A DNA stretch of 48,359 nt from Flavobacteriaceae bacterium Ga0077528 (GTDB lineage Bacteria; Bacteroidota; Bacteroidia; Flavobacteriales; Flavobacteriaceae): assembly GCA_001464475.1 (NCBI GenBank), contig LNDX01000027.1:1-48359 (forward strand), given 5' to 3'. Position 1 is the first letter of the stretch; the number at the start of each line of letters is the position of its first letter. Shown here in pieces: positions 17,977 through 26,669 of the stretch. The translations under genes and the position numbers were made by a program. The notes below the pieces were generated by a model. That model saw only the letters and a list, made by a program, of their open reading frames with translations. It ran no database searches and was not told the origin of the DNA.

Positions 17977-19833
17977 TTATTCCATTTTTGAACTCAATTC
18001 AAACCAACGTTCTTCTTTTTCTTCAAGTGTTTTAATCACTTTTTGAAGTTCGTTAGCTTTGGTTTCTATATCCTTATCGGCTACTTTTCCGTCAGAGAAT
18101 AGTTGCTCGATTTGTTTCTTTTGGAATTCTAAATCTTTGATTTCTTTCTCAATTTTGTTGAACTCTTTTTGCTCATTAAAATCTAAACCAGAAGAAATAG
18201 TTTTAGTTTTCCAATTGTTCTTTTCCTTGTTATCGTCTTTATTTGTTGGCTCAGCCGAATCTTCATAGGCTCTAAAATCAGAGTAATTTCCTGGAAAGTT
18301 TTCGACAATTCCGTCACCTCTAAAAACAAATAAATCATCTACAATTTTGTCCATGAAATATCTGTCGTGCGAAACTACAAGCAAACAACCCGGAAAGTCC
18401 AATAAGAAACTTTCTAATACATTTAAGGTTACGATATCTAAGTCATTCGTTGGCTCATCCAAAATTAAGAAATTCGGATTCTGAATCAAAACTGTACATA
18501 AATACAATCGTTTCAATTCGCCACCAGAAAGTTTTTCTACAAAATCATATTGTTTTTTGCTGTCAAATAAAAATCGCTCCAACAATTGCGAAGCCGAAAT
18601 CAATTTCCCTTTCATCAACGGAATATATTCTCCGTATTCCTTAATAATATCAATAACACGTTGTCCGGGTTTTGGATTGATTCCGCTTTGGGTATAATAT
18701 CCAATTTTAATGGTATCACCAGTAATAACTTTTCCAGAATCGGTCGGAATGGTTTGTGTCAACAAGTTCAAAAACGTCGATTTTCCAGTTCCGTTTTTTC
18801 CAATAATCCCAATTCGTGCACCACGTTGAAAATCGAAACTAAAATTCTCTAAAATCTTTTTATCGCCAAACTTTTTTGAAATTTTATGCAACTCAATAAT
18901 CTTGCTTCCAAGACGTTCCATGTTGATTTCTAGTTCGATTTTATTTTCTTTTCGGCGACTTTCTGCTTTTTCTTTAATCACATAAAAGTCATCTTGACGT
19001 GATTTTGATTTGGTAGTTCTAGCTTTAGGTTGTCTTCGCATCCAAGCTAATTCTTTTACAAAAAGATTTTGTGCCTTATCAATAGAAGCATTTTCTGAAG
19101 CTAATCGTTCTTCTTTTTTCTCTAAATAGTAAGAATAATTTCCTTTGTAACTGTATAATTTTCCGTTATCCAATTCTATGATTTCGTTACAAACGCGTTC
19201 CAAAAAGAAACGGTCGTGCGTTACCATAAACAACGTAATGTTTTCTTTTGCAAAATAACTTTCCAACCATTCAATCATCTCCAAATCCAAGTGATTGGTT
19301 GGCTCGTCTAATATTAATAAATCAGGTTTGTTGATAAGAATAATCGCCAACGATAGACGCTTTTTCTGCCCACCAGACATGTTTTTTACTTTCAATTTGA
19401 AATCTTCCAACTTCAATTTGAACAAAATTTGCTTGAATTGTGTTTCAAAATCCCAAGCATTATGTCGGTCCATATCATCAAAAGCTTTCTCATAAGCTTC
19501 AGTATCTTCTGGGTTTTCTAATGCTTTTTCATAGCGTTCAATTACATGTAGAATTTCATTGTCTGACGCAAAAATACTTTCTTCAACAGTCAATTCATCT
19601 TGCAATTGAGGGACTTGCGATAGAAAAGCCATTTTGATTTCTTTTCTAATCACGACTTGCCCTGAATCTGGTTCGTCTTCGCCATTAATAATTTTCATAA
19701 TGCACGTTTTGCCCGAACCATTTTTGGCTATAAAAGCAATTTTTTGGTCTTTGTTTATTCCAAACGAAATGTCTTTGAACAAAGTGCGTTCTCCAAATGA
19801 TTTCGAAATATTTTCTACAGAAAGGTAATTCAC
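17977..19833 (-). CDS. ABC-F family ATPase (Uup/YdiF-like)
   Basis: A soluble protein with two ABC domains in tandem, 618 residues from the chosen GTG. Domain 1 has Walker A AKNGSGKT, signature MSGGQKKR and DEPTNHLD. A basic linker follows (about 245-305, WMRRQPKARTTKSKSRQDD), then domain 2 with GKNGTGKS, LSGGELKR and DEPTNDLD. The tail (about 540-618) is a coiled coil like that of Uup. ABC-F proteins act on the ribosome E site or on DNA branch structures; the C-terminal coiled coil favours a Uup-type role. I chose GTG at 19833 because the conserved start is NYLSVENISKSFG; longer readings run through the promoter. Confidence 0.88.
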   Translation of the reverse strand: MNYLSVENISKSFGERTLFKDISFGINKDQKIAFIAKNGSGKTCIMKIINGEDEPDSGQVVIRKEIKMAFLSQVPQLQDELTVEESIFASDNEILHVIERYEKALENPEDTEAYEKAFDDMDRHNAWDFETQFKQILFKLKLEDFKLKVKNMSGGQKKRLSLAIILINKPDLLILDEPTNHLDLEMIEWLESYFAKENITLFMVTHDRFFLERVCNEIIELDNGKLYSYKGNYSYYLEKKEERLASENASIDKAQNLFVKELAWMRRQPKARTTKSKSRQDDFYVIKEKAESRRKENKIELEINMERLGSKIIELHKISKKFGDKKILENFSFDFQRGARIGIIGKNGTGKSTFLNLLTQTIPTDSGKVITGDTIKIGYYTQSGINPKPGQRVIDIIKEYGEYIPLMKGKLISASQLLERFLFDSKKQYDFVEKLSGGELKRLYLCTVLIQNPNFLILDEPTNDLDIVTLNVLESFLLDFPGCLLVVSHDRYFMDKIVDDLFVFRGDGIVENFPGNYSDFRAYEDSAEPTNKDDNKEKNNWKTKTISSGLDFNEQKEFNKIEKEIKDLEFQKKQIEQLFSDGKVADKDIETKANELQKVIKTLEEKEERWFELSSKME

Positions 19834-19835
19834 AG

Positions 19836-19868
19836 TTGTATTTTTTTTGCAAAAGTAGATTATATTTG
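19836..19868 (+). promoter_or_regulatory. Promoter of the GT2 gene, near-leaderless
   Basis: TTG (19836-19838), 22 bases, TATATTTG (19861-19868). The ATG of the glycosyltransferase is at 19873, so transcription should start at or next to the start codon. Confidence 0.6.
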
Positions 19869-19878
19869 TCAAATGCAA
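19850..19878 (-). promoter_or_regulatory. Promoter of the ABC-F gene, overlapping the divergent GT2 promoter
   Basis: On the minus strand TTG (complement of 19876-19878), 18 bases, TACTTTTG (complement of 19850-19857). It shares almost all its bases with the plus-strand promoter. Confidence 0.6.
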
Positions 19879-20997
19879 CTATCGGTTATCATCCTAAATT
19901 ATAATGTGCGCTTTTTTTTAGAGCAATGCGTTTTAAGTGTTCAAAAAGCACTTGAAAACATTGATGGCGAAATCATTGTAATTGATAACAATTCTTCCGA
20001 TGATAGTTGTGCGATGATGAAACAACTGTTTCCGAATGTAAAACTTATTGAAAACAAACAAAATTTAGGTTTTCCTGAAGGGAATAACATTGGAGTTGCT
20101 CAAGCCAGAGGCGAATATATTTGTATTTTAAATCCAGATACGGTTGTTGCTGAAGATACTTTTATTAAAATATTAGACACTAAAAATTGGCAACCAAACA
20201 CCGGAATAATTGGTTGCAAATTAATCGACGGAACAGGAAATTTTCTTCCAGAAAGTAAACGCGGTGTTCCAACACCTTGGGTTGCCTTCACTAAAATCTT
20301 CGGATTGTATAAAATTTCAAATTTTTTTGGGAAGTATTATGCGCAACATTTAACTGAAAATCAATCTGGAAAAGTTGATATTTTGGTTGGTGCTTTTATG
20401 GTAATGAAACTCGAATTATATAATGAAATTGGAGGTTTCGATGAAAATTGCTTCATGTATTCTGACGATATTGATTTGAGTTACATGGCTTTGAAAAAAG
20501 GTAAAACCAATTATTATTTTCATGAAACAACTGTAATACATTATAAAGGAGAAAGCACTATTCGAGATGAAAAGTATATGAAGCGCTTTCAAGAAGCTAT
20601 GAATTTCTTTTATACTAAACATTTTAAGAAATCAGTTGTATTCGACTTTTTTATGAAAATTGGTGTTTTTGTTTTTTCGTTTATTAAGAAAAATCAATCT
20701 AAAGAAATAAAAAGAACGATTGATGAATATATAATTTTTTCTAAAGATTCATTACAATTGGATTTGAACAAAAAAGAAACAATTTTAAATGATTTTTCAG
20801 AATTCAAAAACAATGTAAATTTGAATACTGAAATCATTTTTGATACAAAATCATTTAGTTATAAGAAAATTATAGATTTTATGAATTCAAATAAAAGTAA
20901 GAATTTAACATTTAAGAATTATATTTCTAATTCTAATTACCTTATTGGAAGCAATAATTCAATTGATAGAGGAGAAATCATAACATTAAAAAATTAG
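19873..20997 (+). CDS. Glycosyltransferase family 2 (rhamnosyltransferase-like)
   Basis: An inverting GT-A glycosyltransferase of 374 residues, likely acting on surface polysaccharide at the inner membrane. It has the opening LSVIILNYNVRFFLEQCVLS, IIVIDNNSSDDS (about 34-45), the NLGFPEGNNIGVAQARGEYI block, the metal-binding LNPDTVV, and GGFDENCFMYSDDIDLSYMA with the ED-type catalytic region. A hydrophobic stretch near 255-270 may contact the membrane. The C-terminal 100 residues are Asn/Lys-rich and end in an IGSNNSIDRGEII motif. The acceptor is unknown. The gene is divergent from the ABC-F ATPase. Confidence 0.88.
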   Translation: MQLSVIILNYNVRFFLEQCVLSVQKALENIDGEIIVIDNNSSDDSCAMMKQLFPNVKLIENKQNLGFPEGNNIGVAQARGEYICILNPDTVVAEDTFIKILDTKNWQPNTGIIGCKLIDGTGNFLPESKRGVPTPWVAFTKIFGLYKISNFFGKYYAQHLTENQSGKVDILVGAFMVMKLELYNEIGGFDENCFMYSDDIDLSYMALKKGKTNYYFHETTVIHYKGESTIRDEKYMKRFQEAMNFFYTKHFKKSVVFDFFMKIGVFVFSFIKKNQSKEIKRTIDEYIIFSKDSLQLDLNKKETILNDFSEFKNNVNLNTEIIFDTKSFSYKKIIDFMNSNKSKNLTFKNYISNSNYLIGSNNSIDRGEIITLKN

Positions 20998-21073
20998 TGT
21001 ATTCTTTACAAAATGAAGATAAAATTACTAATTTTGCAATCATTATAAAAAAACACAACTTTAGTTTAAAGAT

Positions 21074-22381
21074 ATGGCAAAGTTTGAATTGAAATTACCT
21101 AAAATGGGTGAAAGCGTTGCTGAAGCAACAATTACCAATTGGTTAAAAAACGTTGGAGATACTATTGCAATGGACGAAGCAGTTCTTGAAATTGCTACCG
21201 ATAAAGTAGATAGTGAAGTACCAAGTGAAGTTTCAGGTGTTTTAGTAGAACAACTTTTTGGGAAAGATGATGTGGTAAAAGTGGGTCAAACTATTGCAAT
21301 TATTGAAACAGAAGGCGGAAGCGTAGAAGCACCTAAAACTGCTGAAGTTGCTGCTCCAATTGTTGCTGAAGTTGCTAAAACAGTTGAAGTAGCTAAAGAA
21401 AATGTTGCACCAGCTGATTTTAGTGGTTCTGATAAATTCTTTTCGCCATTAGTAAAAAACATTGCTAAAGAAGAAGGTGTTTCAGTTGCTGAATTAGAAA
21501 GTATTTCAGGTTCAGGAAAAGATGGTCGTGTTACTAAAGAAGATATATTAAATTTTGTAAAGAATAGAACAAGTCAGCCAGTTGTAGCACAAACTGTTAC
21601 TCCAGTTGCACAACCTATAACACAACCTGTTCAATCTACAACAACTTCTGCTGTTCCGGTTTCTGTAAATGGTGGTGATGAAATTGTAGAAATGGACAGA
21701 ATGCGTAAATTGATTTCAGGCTACATGGTAGCTTCGGTTCAAACGTCTGCTCACGTACAATCGTTTATTGAGGTTGATGTAACTAATATTGTAAAATGGA
21801 GAGATAAAGTAAAAGGTGCTTTCGAAAAACGCGAAGGTGAGAAATTAACTTTCACTCCAATTATGATGGAAGCAGTTGCTAAAGCTTTAAAAGATTTTCC
21901 TGGAATGAATATTTCTGTTGATGGAGATTACATCATTAAAAAGAAAAACATCAATTTGGGAATGGCTGCAGCGTTGCCGAATGGAAATCTTATTGTTCCA
22001 GTAATTAAAAATGCTGATCAATTGAATTTGGTTGGAATGGCAAAAGCCGTAAACGATTTAGGAAATAGAGCTAAAGCTGGAAAATTAAAATCAGACGATA
22101 CTCAAGGCGGAACATATACTGTGACAAACGTAGGAACTTTTGGTTCGGTATTTGGAACTCCTATTATTAATCAACCACAAGTAGGAATCTTAGCTCTTGG
22201 TGCAATTAGAAAAGTTCCAGCAGTTATTGAAACTCCAGAAGGTGATTTTATCGGAATTCGTCAGAAAATGTTCTTATCACATTCTTATGACCACAGAGTT
22301 GTAGATGGTGCACTTGGTGGAAGTTTTGTAAAACGAGTGGCCGAATATCTTGAAGCATTTGATGTAAATAGAGAATATTAA
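21074..22381 (+). CDS. 2-oxo acid dehydrogenase E2 (dihydrolipoyllysine acyltransferase)
   Basis: The core acyltransferase of a 2-oxo acid dehydrogenase complex, 435 residues. One lipoyl domain (1-78) has the lipoylation site EIATDKVDSEV (Lys44). An Ala/Pro/Val-rich linker follows, then a peripheral-subunit-binding domain at about 120-160 (FFSPLVKNIAKEEGVS). A second linker leads to the catalytic domain (about 205-435) with HRVVDG at 407-412. The DKVDSEVPSE lipoyl sequence resembles branched-chain complexes, but pyruvate or 2-oxoglutarate cannot be excluded. No E1 or E3 gene is nearby, so they must be encoded elsewhere. Confidence 0.9.
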   Translation: MAKFELKLPKMGESVAEATITNWLKNVGDTIAMDEAVLEIATDKVDSEVPSEVSGVLVEQLFGKDDVVKVGQTIAIIETEGGSVEAPKTAEVAAPIVAEVAKTVEVAKENVAPADFSGSDKFFSPLVKNIAKEEGVSVAELESISGSGKDGRVTKEDILNFVKNRTSQPVVAQTVTPVAQPITQPVQSTTTSAVPVSVNGGDEIVEMDRMRKLISGYMVASVQTSAHVQSFIEVDVTNIVKWRDKVKGAFEKREGEKLTFTPIMMEAVAKALKDFPGMNISVDGDYIIKKKNINLGMAAALPNGNLIVPVIKNADQLNLVGMAKAVNDLGNRAKAGKLKSDDTQGGTYTVTNVGTFGSVFGTPIINQPQVGILALGAIRKVPAVIETPEGDFIGIRQKMFLSHSYDHRVVDGALGGSFVKRVAEYLEAFDVNREY

Positions 22382-22405
22382 AAAAAATAAAAAAATATAA
22401 ATTGT

Positions 22406-22437
22406 AACCCTTTCAATGATAACAAATTGAAAGGGTT
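22406..22437 (+). terminator. Terminator after the E2 gene
   Basis: AACCCTTTCAAT (22406-22417) pairs with ATTGAAAGGGTT (22426-22437), followed by TCTTGATTTTT. Confidence 0.82.
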
Positions 22438-22493
22438 TCTTGATTTTTGATTAAAACTTTTTAAATAATCGATAAACGGTAACAACATTATTT

Positions 22494-22501
22494 TATATTT
22501 G
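22494..22501 (+). promoter_or_regulatory. Candidate -7 box for the exonuclease gene
   Basis: TATATTTG lies 20 bases before the ATG at 22522 and fits the flavobacterial -7 consensus. I found no convincing TTG at the expected distance. Confidence 0.4.
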
Positions 22502-22521
22502 TCGACTAACATTTTTAAAAA

Positions 22522-23298
22522 ATGGAATTAAAATTAAACAGACCAATTTGCTTTTTCGACCTTGAAACTACAGGAATTGATGTTGCTAAAGATAGAATTG
22601 TAGAAATTTCAATCTTCAAAGTATATCCTAACGGAAATAAAGAAAGCAAGACATGGTTAGTAAACCCAACAATTCCAATTCCGCCGCAAACAACAGCTGT
22701 TCATGGTATTACTAATGAAAAAGTAGCTAATGAGCCAACTTTTAAAGAATTAGCATCACAAGTTCATAATATGATTAAGGATTCTGATTTGGCTGGATTT
22801 AACTCAGATAGATTTGATATTCCACTTTTAGCTGAAGAATTACTTCGTGCTGAAGTAGATTTTGATATGAAAAACAGGGTTTCGGTAGATGTTCAAACTA
22901 TTTTTCACAAAAAAGAAGAGCGAACTTTAAGTGCAGCTTTGAAATTTTATTGTGGTACCAATTTAGAGAACGCCCATTCTGCTGAAGCAGATACTATGGC
23001 AACTTATGAAATTCTAAAAGCACAATTAGACAGATATGACGATTTAGATAACGATATGAAATGGTTGTCTGAATTTACTACTCGTAAAAAATCAGTTGAT
23101 TTTGCTGGTTTTATTGCTTTGAATAATGAAGGAAAAGAAATTTTTACTTTCGGAAAAAACAAAGGTCAATTAGTAGAGGAAGTGCTTGAAAAAGAACCAG
23201 GATACTATGGTTGGATTCAAGGTGCTGATTTTCCTCTTTACACTAAAAAAGTATTGACAGGAATTAAATTAAGAAAACTTAATAATAAACTAAGTTAA
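22522..23298 (+). CDS. DnaQ-like 3'-5' exonuclease
   Basis: A DEDDh exonuclease of 258 residues. Exo I is FDLETTG (Asp13, Glu15), Exo II is LAGFNSDRFDIPLL and Exo III is HSAEADTMATYEIL. After the nuclease domain (1-180) comes a short C-terminal domain with FTFGKNKGQLVEEV and PGYYGWIQGADFP, known from epsilon-like proteins of Bacteroidota. It may be the proofreading subunit of DNA polymerase III or a separate repair or RNA-processing nuclease. It is followed by the FAH and Hpt genes on the same strand. Confidence 0.86.
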   Translation: MELKLNRPICFFDLETTGIDVAKDRIVEISIFKVYPNGNKESKTWLVNPTIPIPPQTTAVHGITNEKVANEPTFKELASQVHNMIKDSDLAGFNSDRFDIPLLAEELLRAEVDFDMKNRVSVDVQTIFHKKEERTLSAALKFYCGTNLENAHSAEADTMATYEILKAQLDRYDDLDNDMKWLSEFTTRKKSVDFAGFIALNNEGKEIFTFGKNKGQLVEEVLEKEPGYYGWIQGADFPLYTKKVLTGIKLRKLNNKLS

Positions 23299-23336
23299 AA
23301 GTAGGGTTTTTATCTTACAAATTGTTACTACTACTT

Positions 23337-23948
23337 ATGAAAATAATTTGCATCGGAAGAAATTACGTTAAACACATCGAGGAACTTCAAAATGAACGTC
23401 CTGATGAGCCTGTAGTTTTCTTAAAACCGGATTCTGCAATTTTGTTAAAACAACATCCTTTTGTAATTCCAGAGTTTAGTGATGATGTGCACCATGAAGT
23501 TGAAGTTTTGGTTAAAATAAATAAAGTTGGAAAATATATAGATGCAAAATTTGCTCACAATTATTACGATGAAATCGGATTAGGAATCGATTTTACAGCA
23601 AGAGATTTGCAAGCTAAGCTTAAAGAAAAAGGTTTGCCTTGGGAAAAATCTAAAGCTTTTGACGGTTCAGCGGTAATTGGTGAATTTTATCCGAAAAATG
23701 AGTTTGTTTCATTAGAAAATATTAACTTTGAGTTACATAGCAATGGAAATGTAGTTCAAAAAGGAAATTCGAGTCACATGATTTGGAGAATTGACGAACT
23801 TATTTCGCACGTTTCTCAATTTTTCACATTAAAAAAAGGAGATATTATTTTTACAGGAACTCCAGAAGGAGTAAGTGCTGTAAAACCAAACGATATATTA
23901 GAAGGATTCATAGAAAATAAAAAATCATTTAGAATACAAGTTAAATAA
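23337..23948 (+). CDS. Fumarylacetoacetate hydrolase (FAH) family protein
   Basis: A metal-dependent hydrolase or decarboxylase of the FAH fold, 203 residues. The family blocks are MKIICIGRNYVKHIEELQN, PVVFLKPDSAIL, the metal ligands HHEVEVLVKI, GLGIDFTARDLQ and FTGTPEGVSAVKPND near the end. These point to an acylpyruvase or oxaloacetate decarboxylase type activity rather than FAH proper. I started at the ATG at 23337 rather than an upstream TTG. Its stop overlaps the start of the next gene (TAATG), so the two are translationally coupled. Confidence 0.88.
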   Translation: MKIICIGRNYVKHIEELQNERPDEPVVFLKPDSAILLKQHPFVIPEFSDDVHHEVEVLVKINKVGKYIDAKFAHNYYDEIGLGIDFTARDLQAKLKEKGLPWEKSKAFDGSAVIGEFYPKNEFVSLENINFELHSNGNVVQKGNSSHMIWRIDELISHVSQFFTLKKGDIIFTGTPEGVSAVKPNDILEGFIENKKSFRIQVK

Positions 23949-24292
23949 TGGCAATAAATTATAACCTCTCAAAAGTTTACGCTCTTTCGGATAATGATCC
24001 GGAATTTGTAATGCAAATTATCTCACTTTTTGTTACCGAAGTTCCTCAAGATTTGAAGCAAATAGAGCAAGGTATTAAAGATAAAGATCACAAGCAAGCT
24101 TATGCTTATGCACACAAGATTAAGCCAACTCTAGACTTATTAGGAATGACAATGGCTTATGAAGAAATTCTCCAGGTTGAAGCTTGGACAAGAGCAGAAG
24201 GTAAGAGAAAAGAAATTGAAGCTACTTTTGATAGCATTCAAGATCAAGTTGATAAAGCAATAAAAGAAATCAAAAAAGATTTCGAAATATAA
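23948..24292 (+). CDS. Hpt-domain phosphotransfer protein
   Basis: A 114-residue four-helix-bundle histidine phosphotransfer domain. The expected phosphorylated histidine is His56 in YAHKIKPTLDLLGM, the usual Hpt core. No receiver, kinase or output domain is attached or encoded nearby. It shares its first base with the stop of the FAH gene. It should relay phosphate between a hybrid kinase and a response regulator; partners are unknown. Confidence 0.88.
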   Translation: MAINYNLSKVYALSDNDPEFVMQIISLFVTEVPQDLKQIEQGIKDKDHKQAYAYAHKIKPTLDLLGMTMAYEEILQVEAWTRAEGKRKEIEATFDSIQDQVDKAIKEIKKDFEI

Positions 24293-24298
24293 TAGTAA

Positions 24299-24444
24299 GA
24301 AGCGAATGGCTTGGGATTTATCTGCAAGCCATTTTCCAGCTTTCCGCAGTATCTTTTATTTTGTTGCCTTCGAGAACATTTCTTTAATCACAACTCAAAG
24401 TTTTAGGCAACAAAATAAAAGGATACATACTCCAATCTGGGCTA
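24299..24444 (-). ncRNA. Structured repeat resembling the flavo-1 RNA motif, copy B
   Basis: Read on the minus strand it starts TAGCCCAG. A long helix follows: GTATCCTTTTATTTTGTTGC with its complement across a 35-base loop, about 21 pairs with one bulged C. Then come CTGG, which pairs with the early CCAG, a hairpin AATGGCTTG/CAAGCCATT, and the end TTCGCTTC. Copies A and C have CCTG/CAGG where this has CCAG/CTGG, a compensatory change. It lies between the Hpt gene and cinA, opposite in direction to both. No other gene is seen in 24293-24567. Confidence 0.6.
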
Positions 24445-24567
24445 AAAAAGTGATTCATTTTTTTATTTGTACTATCTTTGCTAATCAAATCAATAATCGA
24501 AATCAATATTTTTGATATGATTGAAGTAACTGCATTAGACAGTTGAAAAACAAATACTAAACTTCAA

Positions 24568-25818
24568 ATGAAAGCAGCCATAGTTACCATAGGTGACGAA
24601 ATCCTAATAGGACAAATCATTGACACCAATTCCGGATACATCGCAAAAGCATTAGATAAAATTGGAGTTCAAACCCACGAACTACTATCAATAAGTGATG
24701 ATAAGCAACACATTTTAGACACTTTTAAGTCGCTACAAAACAAAGTCGATTTTGTTGTTATGACTGGAGGATTAGGTCCAACTAAAGACGATATTACAAA
24801 ACATACATTCTGCGAATACTTCAACGATACATTAGTTATAAATAAAGAAGTTGAATCGCATGTAATCGAATTGATTGAATCGGTAATGAAGCGTCCAGCC
24901 TCTCAGATGAACAAAGATCAAGCGCTGGTTCCATCAAAATGCGAGGTTCTTTTCAATAAAGTCGGAACTGCACCTGGAATGTGGATGAAAAAAGAAAATA
25001 CAGTTTTTATTTCGCTTCCAGGCGTTCCTTACGAAATGAAATATATTGTCGAAAACGAAATCATTCCTAAAATAGTAAAAGAGTACAAACGACCTTACAT
25101 TTTACACAAAACAATAATGACCTATGGGCAAGGAGAAAGTCTTGTGGCTGAACGAATTGAGCATTGGGAAAACAATTTACCAGATTTTGTAAAATTAGCT
25201 TATTTACCTGCTCCTGGAAGAGTTCGTTTGCGCTTAACAGCTCGCGGAACTGAGAAAGAAGTTCTCGAAAAAGCAATAGATAATAATGTAACATCGTTGA
25301 CTAAAATAATTGGAGATATTATTGTAGGATTTGATGAAGACGAAACTATTGAAGTCGTTATAGGAAGATTGTTAACGCAACAAAACAAAACAATATCAAC
25401 AGCTGAAAGTTGTACTGGAGGAAAAATTGCACAAGTTTTGACATCAGTTTCAGGTGCTTCAAATTATTTTAGAGGAAGTGTTGTTTCTTATGCAACAGAT
25501 ACAAAAGTTTCAGTTTTAGGAGTTTCTGAGGAAACAATAAATAAATATACAGTTGTTAGTGCCCAAGTTGCAAAAGAAATGGCGCTTGGAATTCAAAAAT
25601 TAATGAAAACAGATTACGCAATTGCTACAACTGGCAATGCTGGACCATCAAAAGGTGATGCTGATGCAGAGGTTGGAACCGTTTTTTTAGCTTTAGCTAC
25701 ACCAAGTGAAGTAATAGTAGAAGAATTTAATTTTGGTCAACCACGTGAGAAAGTGATAGATAGAGCAGTAAATAAAGCATTTGAAATGTTGCAAAAAGAA
25801 ATTTTAAAAAATCTGTAA
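24568..25818 (+). CDS. cinA: CinA family protein (nicotinamide-nucleotide amidase)
   Basis: A two-domain CinA of 416 residues. The N-terminal molybdopterin-binding-like domain (1-170) has [19 protein letters not shown] and [14 protein letters not shown]. This domain can hydrolyse ADP-ribose in relatives. The C-terminal PncC domain (about 255-410) has [31 protein letters not shown] and [11 protein letters not shown], and deamidates NMN to NaMN for NAD recycling. A TATCTTTG box at 24473-24480 may be its -7 element. It sits before the ribosomal operon but has its own transcription signals. Confidence 0.92.
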   Translation: MKAAIVTIGDEILIGQIIDTNSGYIAKALDKIGVQTHELLSISDDKQHILDTFKSLQNKVDFVVMTGGLGPTKDDITKHTFCEYFNDTLVINKEVESHVIELIESVMKRPASQMNKDQALVPSKCEVLFNKVGTAPGMWMKKENTVFISLPGVPYEMKYIVENEIIPKIVKEYKRPYILHKTIMTYGQGESLVAERIEHWENNLPDFVKLAYLPAPGRVRLRLTARGTEKEVLEKAIDNNVTSLTKIIGDIIVGFDEDETIEVVIGRLLTQQNKTISTAESCTGGKIAQVLTSVSGASNYFRGSVVSYATDTKVSVLGVSEETINKYTVVSAQVAKEMALGIQKLMKTDYAIATTGNAGPSKGDADAEVGTVFLALATPSEVIVEEFNFGQPREKVIDRAVNKAFEMLQKEILKNL

Positions 25819-25825
25819 TATTTTT

Positions 25826-25856
25826 TTGTGTATAAGGTTTCTTTTTTGTTTCTTTG
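25826..25856 (+). promoter_or_regulatory. Promoter of the rpmB-rpmG operon
   Basis: TTG (25826-25828), 20 bases, TTTCTTTG (25849-25856), one base off TAnnTTTG. The leader would be about 30 bases. Confidence 0.6.
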
Positions 25857-25892
25857 CACCCTCGATTTGAATAACGATAAAAGATAAGCATA

Positions 25893-26129
25893 ATGTCAAG
25901 AGTTTGTGACCTTACAGGTAAAAGAGCGATGGTAGGAAATAATGTTTCTCACGCAATGAACAAAACTAAGAGAAAATTTTCTGTAAACTTAGTTAAAAAA
26001 CGTTTCTATCTTGCTGAAGAAGACAGATGGGTTACTTTAAGAGTAGCTGCTTCTACAATTAAAACAATCAATAAAAATGGATTAGCTGCTGTGTTAAAAA
26101 CAGCTAAAGCTAATGGTTTTATTAAATAA
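25893..26129 (+). CDS. rpmB: 50S ribosomal protein L28
   Basis: A 78-residue large-subunit protein. It starts [20 protein letters not shown], the family's opening with the first of the zinc-ligand positions reduced to one cysteine, followed by [18 protein letters not shown] and [14 protein letters not shown]. It is the first gene of the compact rpmB-rpmG-DUF4295 group. Confidence 0.96.
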   Translation: MSRVCDLTGKRAMVGNNVSHAMNKTKRKFSVNLVKKRFYLAEEDRWVTLRVAASTIKTINKNGLAAVLKTAKANGFIK

Positions 26130-26156
26130 TTCCTTATCCAATAAAAATAAAGCAAG

Positions 26157-26339
26157 ATGGCAAAGAAAGGTAATAGAATCCAAGTAATTTTAGAGTGTAC
26201 TGAGCACAAAGGAACAGGTCTTCCTGGAACTTCACGTTACATTACAAACAAAAACAAAAAAAATACTCCAGACAGATTAGAGATTAAGAAATTTAATCCA
26301 ATCTTAAAGAGAATGACTGTTCATAAAGAAATTAAATAA
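26157..26339 (+). CDS. rpmG: 50S ribosomal protein L33
   Basis: A 60-residue large-subunit protein. [20 protein letters not shown] and [20 protein letters not shown] are typical. Only one cysteine of the usual zinc site remains, so this is a zinc-free form. It lies 27 bases after rpmB. Confidence 0.96.
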   Translation: MAKKGNRIQVILECTEHKGTGLPGTSRYITNKNKKNTPDRLEIKKFNPILKRMTVHKEIK

Positions 26340-26383
26340 TTAGAGATTTCACATTTGTTGAATTTCAAATACACATTTTAATC

Positions 26384-26536
26384 ATGGCAAAGAAAACCGT
26401 TGCAACGTTACAAACAGCTTCTAAGAGATTAACAAAAGCTATCAAAATGGTAAAATCTCCTAAAACAGGTGCTTATACTTTTGTTGAAAGCATTATGACT
26501 CCAGAAGAAGTGGATGCTTTCTTATCAAAGAAATAA
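26384..26536 (+). CDS. DUF4295 small basic protein, ribosome-associated by context
   Basis: A 50-residue basic protein beginning MAKKTVATLQTASKRLTKAI and containing KMVKSPKTGAYTFVES and TPEEVDAFLSKK. It matches DUF4295, which in Bacteroidota lies between rpmG and ftsY. A position among ribosomal genes, its high lysine content and small size suggest a ribosome-bound protein; that is an inference. It lies 44 bases after rpmG and before the terminator at 26557-26584. Confidence 0.88.
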   Translation: MAKKTVATLQTASKRLTKAIKMVKSPKTGAYTFVESIMTPEEVDAFLSKK

Positions 26537-26556
26537 TTCCTAATTAAATATATATC

Positions 26557-26584
26557 AAAGCTACTTTCGTATGGAAGTAGCTTT
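26557..26584 (+). terminator. Terminator of the rpmB-rpmG-DUF4295 group
   Basis: AAAGCTACTT (26557-26566) pairs with AAGTAGCTTT (26575-26584), followed by TTATTTTTA. A TATATTTG box (26593-26600) just after it may start the ftsY transcript. Confidence 0.78.
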
Positions 26585-26669
26585 TTTATTTTTATATTTG
26601 TCTCTAATTTTATTGATAAGGACTAAAATGTTTTCTAGCATCCTTATTTTTAATACATAAATTGAAGAA

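Noticed and set aside
19834..19878. Longer start for the ABC-F gene
   Set aside because: It would place codons over both divergent promoters and the first codons of the GT2 gene; the conserved sequence begins at the GTG at 19833.
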